Assembly: GCA_902493335.1 (NCBI GenBank)
Contig: CABUPJ010000055.1
Span: forward strand, 1-18,015
Origin: an uncultured Porphyromonadaceae bacterium
Lineage (GTDB): Bacteria; Bacteroidota; Bacteroidia; Bacteroidales; Muribaculaceae
Length of the DNA stretch: 18,015 nt
Reading direction: 5' to 3'
Shown: positions 7,431-16,010 of the stretch, piece after piece
Position numbering within the stretch: position 1 is the first letter of the stretch
How the letters are laid out: every line of letters starts with the position of its first letter
The notes under the pieces: model-generated
What the model was told of the DNA's origin: nothing
Database searches by the model: none
The model's input: the letters and a program-made list of their open reading frames with translations, nothing else
Translations under genes and position numbers: made by a program

Positions 7431-7810
7431 TGCACGGGTCTTCGGATCTCGCCGATTACATGGCATGTATTATATGCCACCGGAGAATTGGTTCTGACAC
7501 TAAGCGTCTGATGTATGCGCCCGGGAGTGTGTCCGCGGCCATCATAAGTGAATGTTATGACGGTTGAATCTCCCGGCGCTATCTTCTTATCGTAGTTTTT
7601 CGGACGTGTGCAGCGGCAGGACGTATGCACACGATAAATGATAAGAGTATCGCTCCCAGTATTGCGTACGCTGACACTGGCAGTCTGCAACGAGTCGCCG
7701 TCAAAGACGCCGAGATCTATCTCCTTCTTAGAGAACTCAAGTTCCGGTGATCCCGCATACGCAGGGATAGCCGAAACAAGAGTAATAATCACACTCCAAA
7801 GCCACTTCAT
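7424..7810 (-). CDS. Exported DUF1573-domain protein (128 aa)
   Basis: A signal peptide (MKWLWSVIITLVSAIPAYAG, residues 1-20) precedes one beta-sandwich DUF1573 domain, an Ig-like/ASH-type fold common in Bacteroidetes. Hallmarks seen are a strand-turn opening (LEFSKKEIDLGVFDGDS), NTGSDTLIIYRVHTSCRCT with the typical pair of cysteines, IAPGDSTVITFTYD, and HQTLSVRTNSP. No lipobox or membrane segment is present, so it is probably periplasmic or secreted. Its ATG overlaps the TGA of the giant protein gene (ATGA, 7810-7807), which suggests translational coupling and co-function. The family has no established biochemical role. Chaperone or assembly help for the large upstream protein is my inference. 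Confidence 0.88.
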   Translation of the reverse strand: MKWLWSVIITLVSAIPAYAGSPELEFSKKEIDLGVFDGDSLQTASVSVRNTGSDTLIIYRVHTSCRCTRPKNYDKKIAPGDSTVITFTYDGRGHTPGRIHQTLSVRTNSPVAYNTCHVIGEIRRPVQK

Positions 7811-10800
7811 TGAACCAGGAATTTTCGGGTCGACGTACTTTCATTATCCGAAGCTTCGACTATACATATACCCTGAGGCAGCGTGAAGCCCGCTTTCATG
7901 TCACCGTCGTCATTTGAATCAATCACGGCGCCCATTGTATTGTAGACTTTCACCATGAGTCCGCCAGCCACCGATGTTACCGTAAGTTTGCGTCCCACAA
8001 GATTCATGACAATACTGTTTCCTGATGTTTTGATTCGTTCACTGACGAGATAGAGACGTCCCTTTGCGGCTCCGACGACTGAAATTTCTGAGCCGTCGGC
8101 AAGAGGATGATAAACATTTTCCAAAGCATCATAAAGCATCAGCCCGTCATTTTCGTCAATGCCCTCGAAACGCAATGTCACGATTGATGACTCCCCGGCT
8201 GCGATACAGACTTCAGTACCCTCGATTTCAGGACAAACATTCACAGTCATGGCATGACCGCCGACACACGTGTAGACGCCGGCGCCGGCATCAAGAGTGT
8301 CGTCATTGATGAAGAGGGCATCTTCAGACTCCTCATACATTGCCTCCGAAGCAGGGGTTGTGAATATCAATGCTGTTGAACCGCTCTCTACTGCAGTAAT
8401 CCGAAGCCCCTCGTACGCTTCTGACGCACGGCTGCGCGATGCAAATTCAGGCACGCTCATCATATCGGCCGTAAAATTAATCTTAAGTTGTCTGCCGGGA
8501 TTCTTTGCTTCTACAAAAAATCCTGCAAAGGGCGGCAGATAATTCGGCTCATCACCTGTCGACCCGACCATTGTACCTTCAGGCGACATCACTGCAGCTC
8601 CCTGCAGTGCGCTTGTGAGAACCCAGTATTTTGCCTGAATATTCTGATTGCCTTCGAAAAACTTGACCATATTCAGGTGTGCCATAAACGGATTGCCGAC
8701 CAAAAAGAATTTGTTATCGTCCGTGGCAGCCTCAATGACAGCCGACAGCGGCGCGGCAGTATTTTCATCAAAGCACAGTCGTCCGGGATTCGTTCTGTTG
8801 ATAATTGTATTGTCACCCGTATTTCCATCGGTTGTATAGTAGTCGAAGAACGCATCTGCTTTAGGAAGACGGAAGAGCACTTTCCCAGGTATTGCATCAC
8901 CGTCATACTTACTCAGGTCATTGCGGACAGAAAAACCGTGGCCGGGTGAATAAGGCACACGAACATCATTGTAAACACGGCTCCACGTAGTTCTGACTGT
9001 CACATCCTCCGTGTCTCCGTCGTGACCGGGATATCTGTAAACCGTGGCCGACGCCTGATTCCATGATCGCTGGAAGACAGCAGGTTTGAACCGGTTGTTT
9101 TTACCTGCATCGAAGAATATGTCGTCGAAATAAGCCGTCGACTGACGGGCATTATCAGAAGGCAGGTACATATCACCTGCCACAACGCCCTGCAGAGGCG
9201 ATGAGGCCGTCAGCCACAACGAAGGCTCCATTTCCATATCGACCCAGGCTCTGTTATAGTGCATGAACTGCTGTCCCGAAATCTGCGACCGGGGCTCAAA
9301 ATGGATCTGATCACAGGTGTGGGCATACCATGGCCGGCAGAAGAGACCTTCGGCGTCAGGCCTGAGCAATTGCGCCATGTCATACTGCACAAGGACTGTC
9401 GCATCGCCTGCGGCCGGGTCTTGCGATGGTTGATTAGCCCAGTCATAATTATCGACCGACAAAGTAGTCTCCTTAAAAAGATGTGGGAATGTTTTGCCCT
9501 GGGGAATAATCACCTTGGTGAAATCCAAGGGTGCGAAACTCCCGCTGTTATCATTCGCTCCATCACTCGTAAACTCCGATGCGGCAGAATACATTTCGTC
9601 AGAGGCCACACGGCGCCAGTTCCCGTCATTATTCCAGTTGAGGTTAACGATGCCGGTCCATTTCTGGTACTCAGGCACAACCTTGATGGTGAACACATCC
9701 TGACCTGTGCATATCTCTTCACCGGCTATACCGGTGTCTGTGTTGTTCTCTTCAAATGTAAAACGGAAACGATAAGTATAACCTTCCTTAAAGTTTATAT
9801 GATTACCATAAAACACTGCACAGAAGCGGTTTGTCGGTTTTCCTTTTTCGGCATCAAGAGACCTGAGCTCTCCTACCGGACTATCGAAATTCAGATTCCT
9901 ATATTCAGGGTCGTCAGTCTGGACGATGAAGATCGGCGAACCGGCACCAGGGATACGCATACCTGTAACACCATCGGTTACAACCGACAGCTCATAAATT
10001 GGTATTTCAAGCAAATATCTGTGAGCGGCAATCTCTGCGGGGTCTGTCGTTGCGGTTGACACTTTTTTGAGCTCGGCGAGACTTACACGAAGAGGCACAT
10101 CGTCGATGGCCGCCGGATATTTTATATCTTCAAAGCCATGTTTGAGGCGCGGAGCCCGCTGACGGACCGTCACGCGCACTTCTGTGGGTTCCGTGCATAT
10201 CAGATAGTCGTTTACATCGCCTTCTTTTACCACAGGAATAGGAACGGCAAGAACATATTCCTTGCGTTCCTGCTGTCCGTTATCGAGAATAAGCGGCGGG
10301 AATACGTATGACCTCTGACTGAGTATCAAACGCGGTTTGGTCTCTCCGGTAGGATCTGTACGCGAGTATCTGTCGATGATGTCACGGTCAGCCTCGGTAA
10401 AAATTCCTGTAGGCTCGCAATTCTCAAGACCGTCGGCAGCAGAATAATACTGACGGAAATGTATCATTGCATCCCAAAGAGACACGTCACCTTCCTTGAT
10501 TTGCGAGAATTCGTCCATTGACCCGGCAAACCAGTCGAAACGTGCATTCTTTTCGATGAGTTCGACCGAGTCATCAAACTGACCATAGAGATCGACCTGA
10601 ACAACAGGAGACTGATTGCGGCACGATTCGATGATTTCGTCAGGGTTCTTTACCTCGCCGTCAATCTTTATACTGTGCGCGGCCATCACTCTGAACAGGC
10701 ACGACTTCGAGCAGTCGTTATCTTTGCCGAAAGAACCGATCTGATATTGAGCCGCAGTCGGCCCCTGACCGTCAGCAAAGACTTCGTCTTTGTTAGGGAG

Positions 10801-13800
10801 ATAGAGCACTACCATATATTCTTTGCCACTGCCCATCGTACTGTCTTCGGGGCGCGTATTGAAGGCAATCATATTCACGCCGTTGACGGTCTCGCGGAAC
10901 GCATGACCTGAAAGTTTATCGCCAGCGCTACGGTACTCTTCGTTGCCGGGGAAGAATGTATTGAATGAAATTTTACCAAAATAGTTTTCGGTATCGCCGC
11001 GGTAATTATACCGCAACACAGCGCCGTCAAAGGCATCGTCAGATGATTTGCCTTCGGCTATAAGTCCGTTATATTTATTATAGTCTACAAAAGAATAATA
11101 GAGGTTGAGGTTTTCGCCATGTGCGGCATCGGCTGCAGCGACTTTGCCAAGGCTTTGCATCAGCACATCGAAAGGTGCCGATATTTTAATCTCCGCCTTT
11201 GTTGTTTGCGTACAGATCGGTTCGGCCTGATCGGCATACACAACCGGCTTTACCAGATAAACGCGGATATCATCGATGGCATAGTCAGCACCACCCGAGT
11301 TCTTACAATTGTTGTCCAGTTCGATTTCGTAGTGGTCAACATCTTTGATGTCGAAGTCCTTGTCTGTAAAAATAGGCACAAAACTTGCATAAAAGTAGAG
11401 CCATGTACCCATTGTATCATCATCAGGCACATAACCGGTCGTGTGGCTGTGAAGCGGCACACGGTCACCGTCGTTGAGAACGGCTATGAAGTTAAGAGTG
11501 AGATTCGCCCTTTCGCCGCCCGAGAATTCCGAAATCCATCCTGATACATGCACGGTTGAACCGGCGCAGAAGTCGTCGAGATGAAGATAGCCCATAACAC
11601 CGGGGTCGGCAGAGGCGTTCACCCAATAGAAGAAACCTCGCTGAGCACCTTGGGTGTCGTAGAATCTGCGGTCGAAGAGACCGTTCATACCTGTGCCGAA
11701 GTTCTTCTCGGCCGGCATGTTCGCAGACGGTTTCCCATGATATATAACTCGATCAGAATGATTGGCAACCTGATACATATTAAAATCGTGGTGGTTGGAA
11801 TATGCAAACGAATAGTTTGAAGTCGCCCATTTCACAGGCCATTTGGATCGACCTATACCTTTGCTGTTGTTCATGTCCAGGTATTTAGCTCTTTCATCTT
11901 TGTCAAGTTCATTGTAGAGCATATACTGGTCGTAGTCAATACGATCGCGCGGAGCCCCGTAGTTGGTAGTAAGCCAATCATTTGCCACACGTCTGTATTC
12001 GTCTTTTTTGAGGTCTTCCTCCGGCACAAGGACTGCGGCGGTCTTTGGCAGAAATGTGATTTCAAATTCCTGAATAAGCAATTCGGCTCCGCTGCCGTCA
12101 GGTATTATAATCTTATTGCCGTTATAATCCAGGCCGATAATCTGCACAATATATGTCCCCTCTTGTGCCTGATTGGCGTTGCATGCCAACATTCGATAGT
12201 ATGAACCACCTCCGCCACAGGCGTTGTATGTTATCCCATCTATTTCACGGGTACCATATCCGTTAAATGTTTCCGAGGCAAAAAAGCTATTGGCATCTGA
12301 CAGATTGTTGGCATCGGTTACTTCTTTGAGTATATTTCCGGCTGAATCTTTCACACGTATGCGCATTGAGCACACTCGGCGATAGTCTGTATCGTCAATC
12401 TTATAATATAAAATCGAACGTGTCGTCGTCTCCACCGGAATCGGCGCATCAAGACGAATCTGGAAATATTTTCCGGCTTCGGCCGTGACATGTCGCCGGT
12501 TTTTGCGTATAAATGCCTCGTTCTTCTCTTTTGTCGAACAATTGTCATCGGCAAATTTCTTGCCGGATTTAATATGAAATATATGACGGAAATTAATCAG
12601 CGGTTCGAGGATCGTTTTGTTTTTTGAGTCGCAATATTTATCGAAGACCAAATCCTGACTGAAATCCGCCGCGATATAATAATCTTCCTTATCAAAGTCC
12701 TGCAGCTGATGCTGTGTCACATCTCGCGGATAAAAGAATGTCGCGATGGTTCCGTAAAGGCGTGAACCCTGAACGTTTGTTATCATTACTTCAGGATCAT
12801 ATCTGTCTTCAACTCTTGTCGTGGGAAATGAAGTCCCGACCTGCCAATTGCCGCCTATTTTTGCTATAAACTCAGGCGTATTGGCTTCTTCGGCAATCAT
12901 GCCCTGAATGCCGCTGTCACCACTCAACGTACTAAAACATCTGTCGAAGTTGCGTTGTGTACTTTCATCGCCAAGACACGCAAACTGATGCCCTTGAAAA
13001 TAACTTTCGTTAGTAAACGTGCCTGTTGTATAGCAATTTTCGAAGCGAACGATAGTCGAGCCGGTTATCCATCCGCTAACGAGACCATCGGCATGGCGCC
13101 CAATCAAAGTACCGGTAAAAGCGCAATTGCTGAATGTGAGTGACACCGGAATACTGCCTGCGTAACGGACAGAACCCAATATTCCGCCGGTACACGAGTC
13201 CTCACCTTTTCCCTCAACGCTGCCGCGATTGATTATATTCAGTATTGTGGCGGTTTTCGTCCCCATTACCGAGTAATTCCCGTTATTGTATGCACCTATA
13301 ACACCTACATATTCATTGCCGACAATACTGCACGAACTGTCGAGAATCAGATTCTCAATGACCGCACCTGCGCTTATACAACCGAATATACCGACACCTT
13401 TTACATCTTCCTTCGAAATTTTGAGATTCCTGAAAACATGACCATTGCCGTTGAAACAACCGACAAACGGCTGGTCCATAGTGCCTATTGGATCTATATC
13501 GGTGATTCCTGCAAAATCAAGATCATTATGTAAAATGCCGACAGAACGATACTCACCACCATTGCATACCGCCACAAAATCTTTATAATCATCAACTGTA
13601 TAGATATTATAGGTCCTGGCCGGTTTTATTGTACTATACCGCATCGAGGAGCCTCCATACCAGCCGTATTCATTGCTCACAGCGATACCCGACGGATCTA
13701 TAAGGAAATCAAGCAGACGATTACCCTTTGAATCTGTGACATGGCCTCCTGTCTCGTAGTTATACCAATGTGAGAACTTTTCTTCATACTGTGTTATCGT

Positions 13801-14772
13801 ATTGAAACCATAAAAAGGATACAGTGCGATTGCATCACCCGGGATGGCGTACAGCACATGTTCGGTCACGTGAGCCGGCTGGTATTTGACTCCTGTTTTT
13901 ATCCTTGAATCTGTCGCACTGCTCACCTGAGTGTAATCCGGAGCGCTGAGGCGGTCTTTATATTTTTCAAAAAAATCAAGGTTTTGGGTCCATTTTCCTG
14001 TGGATGGATCAAAACCCGGTGTCGCACCTATCCAGCCATTGAGATCGGAAACTCCATCGCGCACTTTTGGATCAAGTATACCACCTGTGCGAAGCAGGGT
14101 ATAGTCGGCATAACCGAAGTTCATATCGGTTTTAAGATGGAATCTGTCGGCCATTATCCCCGGATACTGATCGTTGCCGGTCAGTTTATAGATCTGGAAT
14201 TCGGCCAGATGCATATAACGGTAACCGGCCGGTGAAAACGACTTGGAGTTATTGGCTTTCAGAATAAAACGCAATCTATAGTATCTTTTGCCTGTAATCA
14301 GCGGAATACGCGCGGTATATTCAATGGTCTTGGGTCCGCGGTATGTAAAGAAGGCATACCTGAATCCGTCAATCCAGGTTGCCGGCGGCGCCGCGACACT
14401 CGCCGGATCGTCCGAGCCTCTGATTTCAAACGTCATCGGATGACCCGCAGTCATGGAGGCCCTTCGCTGGAGCATTACGACAATGCTGTCATTGGCTTCA
14501 AGCACAAGACCGTCAGGAAAGATAACATCGAAGTAATGCTCGTGTTTTACTGAGTTTGGATTATCGGCAGGCAGATAGTCAGAATGCCAATGAGTATTTG
14601 GGTTTCCGTCGACAAGCACAGAAATAGGCTGCGAATCGCCCGTGCCTGGCGCATCGCCAGTATAGCCGCAGTCACTCCACAATTGCGAGGCATCGGTAAT
14701 TAGCTTTACCGGCTCGGCATGCACGATCAGAGCATTTATGATAATGAAGAGAAATATGATTATCTTTTTCAT
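7807..14772 (-). CDS. Giant secreted modular protein, putative fimbrial tip/surface adhesin (2,321 aa)
   Basis: A Sec signal peptide (MKKIIIFLFIIINALIVHA) is followed by modules that I infer from sequence character. About 20-195 is discoidin/F5-8C-like (VDGNPNTHWHSDY; YMHLAEFQIY). About 390-600 has GLUG-like beta-helix repeats (DLDFAGITDIDPIG, FNGNGHVFRNLKI, VGIFGCI, VGVIGAYNN, GGILGSV). About 750-905 is a beta-sandwich. About 940-1185 is jelly-roll/CBM-like, ending GGADYAIDDIRVYLV. About 1190-1700 contains Ig-like stretches. About 1700-2050 opens with WTGIVNLNWNNDGNW and includes CDQIHFEPRSQI and GNPFMAHLNMVKFF. About 2110-2240 is a beta-rich segment. About 2249-2321 resembles a T9SS type A sorting domain (VKVYNTMGAVI, LPQGICIVEA, KFLVQ). 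There is no lipobox or catalytic motif. Its start codon shares one base with the stop of the fimbrillin-like gene (TGATG). Position and size recall Mfa5 of P. gingivalis, but I see no von Willebrand domain. The function as an adhesin is inferred. Confidence 0.85.
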   Translation of the reverse strand: MKKIIIFLFIIINALIVHAEPVKLITDASQLWSDCGYTGDAPGTGDSQPISVLVDGNPNTHWHSDYLPADNPNSVKHEHYFDVIFPDGLVLEANDSIVVMLQRRASMTAGHPMTFEIRGSDDPASVAAPPATWIDGFRYAFFTYRGPKTIEYTARIPLITGKRYYRLRFILKANNSKSFSPAGYRYMHLAEFQIYKLTGNDQYPGIMADRFHLKTDMNFGYADYTLLRTGGILDPKVRDGVSDLNGWIGATPGFDPSTGKWTQNLDFFEKYKDRLSAPDYTQVSSATDSRIKTGVKYQPAHVTEHVLYAIPGDAIALYPFYGFNTITQYEEKFSHWYNYETGGHVTDSKGNRLLDFLIDPSGIAVSNEYGWYGGSSMRYSTIKPARTYNIYTVDDYKDFVAVCNGGEYRSVGILHNDLDFAGITDIDPIGTMDQPFVGCFNGNGHVFRNLKISKEDVKGVGIFGCISAGAVIENLILDSSCSIVGNEYVGVIGAYNNGNYSVMGTKTATILNIINRGSVEGKGEDSCTGGILGSVRYAGSIPVSLTFSNCAFTGTLIGRHADGLVSGWITGSTIVRFENCYTTGTFTNESYFQGHQFACLGDESTQRNFDRCFSTLSGDSGIQGMIAEEANTPEFIAKIGGNWQVGTSFPTTRVEDRYDPEVMITNVQGSRLYGTIATFFYPRDVTQHQLQDFDKEDYYIAADFSQDLVFDKYCDSKNKTILEPLINFRHIFHIKSGKKFADDNCSTKEKNEAFIRKNRRHVTAEAGKYFQIRLDAPIPVETTTRSILYYKIDDTDYRRVCSMRIRVKDSAGNILKEVTDANNLSDANSFFASETFNGYGTREIDGITYNACGGGGSYYRMLACNANQAQEGTYIVQIIGLDYNGNKIIIPDGSGAELLIQEFEITFLPKTAAVLVPEEDLKKDEYRRVANDWLTTNYGAPRDRIDYDQYMLYNELDKDERAKYLDMNNSKGIGRSKWPVKWATSNYSFAYSNHHDFNMYQVANHSDRVIYHGKPSANMPAEKNFGTGMNGLFDRRFYDTQGAQRGFFYWVNASADPGVMGYLHLDDFCAGSTVHVSGWISEFSGGERANLTLNFIAVLNDGDRVPLHSHTTGYVPDDDTMGTWLYFYASFVPIFTDKDFDIKDVDHYEIELDNNCKNSGGADYAIDDIRVYLVKPVVYADQAEPICTQTTKAEIKISAPFDVLMQSLGKVAAADAAHGENLNLYYSFVDYNKYNGLIAEGKSSDDAFDGAVLRYNYRGDTENYFGKISFNTFFPGNEEYRSAGDKLSGHAFRETVNGVNMIAFNTRPEDSTMGSGKEYMVVLYLPNKDEVFADGQGPTAAQYQIGSFGKDNDCSKSCLFRVMAAHSIKIDGEVKNPDEIIESCRNQSPVVQVDLYGQFDDSVELIEKNARFDWFAGSMDEFSQIKEGDVSLWDAMIHFRQYYSAADGLENCEPTGIFTEADRDIIDRYSRTDPTGETKPRLILSQRSYVFPPLILDNGQQERKEYVLAVPIPVVKEGDVNDYLICTEPTEVRVTVRQRAPRLKHGFEDIKYPAAIDDVPLRVSLAELKKVSTATTDPAEIAAHRYLLEIPIYELSVVTDGVTGMRIPGAGSPIFIVQTDDPEYRNLNFDSPVGELRSLDAEKGKPTNRFCAVFYGNHINFKEGYTYRFRFTFEENNTDTGIAGEEICTGQDVFTIKVVPEYQKWTGIVNLNWNNDGNWRRVASDEMYSAASEFTSDGANDNSGSFAPLDFTKVIIPQGKTFPHLFKETTLSVDNYDWANQPSQDPAAGDATVLVQYDMAQLLRPDAEGLFCRPWYAHTCDQIHFEPRSQISGQQFMHYNRAWVDMEMEPSLWLTASSPLQGVVAGDMYLPSDNARQSTAYFDDIFFDAGKNNRFKPAVFQRSWNQASATVYRYPGHDGDTEDVTVRTTWSRVYNDVRVPYSPGHGFSVRNDLSKYDGDAIPGKVLFRLPKADAFFDYYTTDGNTGDNTIINRTNPGRLCFDENTAAPLSAVIEAATDDNKFFLVGNPFMAHLNMVKFFEGNQNIQAKYWVLTSALQGAAVMSPEGTMVGSTGDEPNYLPPFAGFFVEAKNPGRQLKINFTADMMSVPEFASRSRASEAYEGLRITAVESGSTALIFTTPASEAMYEESEDALFINDDTLDAGAGVYTCVGGHAMTVNVCPEIEGTEVCIAAGESSIVTLRFEGIDENDGLMLYDALENVYHPLADGSEISVVGAAKGRLYLVSERIKTSGNSIVMNLVGRKLTVTSVAGGLMVKVYNTMGAVIDSNDDGDMKAGFTLPQGICIVEASDNESTSTRKFLVQ

Positions 14773-16001
14773 CAGCTTCTAATGATGTATAGTTTGCGTT
14801 TGTATGTTTGCTGGATGGCATCATCGGTAACAGAGATATCAAGATTGATGACTGCCGTGCCTGTCTTGCCTTCTGCAAGCTCACCGATGATTTCGCCATT
14901 CGACCTGACCGGCTGCTGCGAAAATATGTCGCCGCCCGAATCTACGCTGAGTGACACCGAGAAGCGGTCGGACGGGATCTTCGAACCGGTGTAGTTGTCT
15001 GCGACTTCAACAGTAATCTCAAACAGGCCGGACGAGCCGAACTTTGCATAGAATTCATCACCTTTGCTGTCAACGACAACTGCAGGATAACCGCCGATCG
15101 GAGGATAGAAACGTACATCAAGACCGACGGTCCGGTCTGTAATAAGAACCGGTATTGTCACATAGTCGTTGCGATTGATATATTCCAGCTGATAAGCGAG
15201 CGCACTGACGGTTAAAGACCGGCCATCAGCATATTCGAGACCGAACGAAAGCGGATAATGGCCCGTCGGGTGCGACTCGGCTGTCGATTCGAGCAGATAG
15301 AATGTCTCGTCGGCCATGTCGTTACCCACCACGAGGTTAACCTCACGGTCAAGCTGTGTGCATACTGTGCCGGCGGGGAGTACGGGCGCTCTGCCGAGCG
15401 ACTCATAATCGGGCAAGAGACTGACCGACCCTGTGAGAGCCGGCAATATTGATATTCTCCTGACCGTTACCGGTTGGGGAACATTTGTCGTGAACTCAAA
15501 GCACATTTTGGCCCACAGACGCACAACCTCAATTGTAAAACGGTCACCCGTTTTGCCACTCAGAGCGACATTTCTGAGCATGCCTGTCATAGGTATATCG
15601 TCGCCTGAGCCACCGACGGCGCTCCATCTGGCTGCCGATAGATCGGGAGCCTGACTCCCGACTGTAAAATCAATACCTGAGGTACCACGGGGAATATTTG
15701 CGAATGCATATACAGTATAGACACCTTTGTCTATTTTAAAATCGAAGGTCTCATAGTCGACGGCGTCGGTTCGGTCTGACGGCCGCTCGATGACAAGCCT
15801 GACTACACCCGAGCCATCGACAAAAGCCATCCACCAGCTTCTGATAAGCTCGTTGTCGTCTGCGGCGACCTGCGGTGCGCGGGTTCTGATAGTGATGGTC
15901 GATGTGGTGGTCTCTGACGCAGGACGTGGCTCATCAGACGCACATGACCCGAATAGCAGAGCCATGATTACCGGCAATATACTTATATGACAGATTTTCA
16001 T
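14772..16001 (-). CDS. Fimbrillin-like accessory lipoprotein of the fimbrial operon (409 aa)
   Basis: A lipoprotein signal with lipobox FGSC (C20) starts the protein. Then comes a short beta-strand ending in an Arg-Ala site, TITIRTRAPQ (R41-A42), the position where FimA-superfamily precursors are cut during pilus assembly in P. gingivalis. The middle contains GVYTVYAFANIPRG and AKMCFEFTTNVPQPVTVRRI, typical of FimA/Mfa-like fimbrillin domains. The last third (about 300-409) is a second beta-sandwich ending KRKLYIIRS. The likely role is a minor or tip-proximal subunit linking the shaft to the giant protein, like Mfa3/Mfa4 or FimC/D by position. I cannot assign one of these specifically. It lies 9 bp after the major subunit gene and overlaps the giant gene by one base. 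Confidence 0.75.
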   Translation of the reverse strand: MKICHISILPVIMALLFGSCASDEPRPASETTTSTITIRTRAPQVAADDNELIRSWWMAFVDGSGVVRLVIERPSDRTDAVDYETFDFKIDKGVYTVYAFANIPRGTSGIDFTVGSQAPDLSAARWSAVGGSGDDIPMTGMLRNVALSGKTGDRFTIEVVRLWAKMCFEFTTNVPQPVTVRRISILPALTGSVSLLPDYESLGRAPVLPAGTVCTQLDREVNLVVGNDMADETFYLLESTAESHPTGHYPLSFGLEYADGRSLTVSALAYQLEYINRNDYVTIPVLITDRTVGLDVRFYPPIGGYPAVVVDSKGDEFYAKFGSSGLFEITVEVADNYTGSKIPSDRFSVSLSVDSGGDIFSQQPVRSNGEIIGELAEGKTGTAVINLDISVTDDAIQQTYKRKLYIIRS

Positions 16002-16010
16002 TGAGAGGAA

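Noticed and set aside
6201..7466. Long open frame (421 codons) on the minus strand opposite the GlmU-like gene
   Set aside because: It lies antisense to a clear protein family. Its translation is low-complexity (Val, Asp, Ala, Gly, His), as expected from GC-rich codon shadow, and it has no recognisable domain.
13015..13400. Repeated short Gly-rich segments considered as a DNA repeat or CRISPR-like array
   Set aside because: The repetition is at protein level only (beta-helix strands). The DNA shows no conserved direct repeats with regular spacers.
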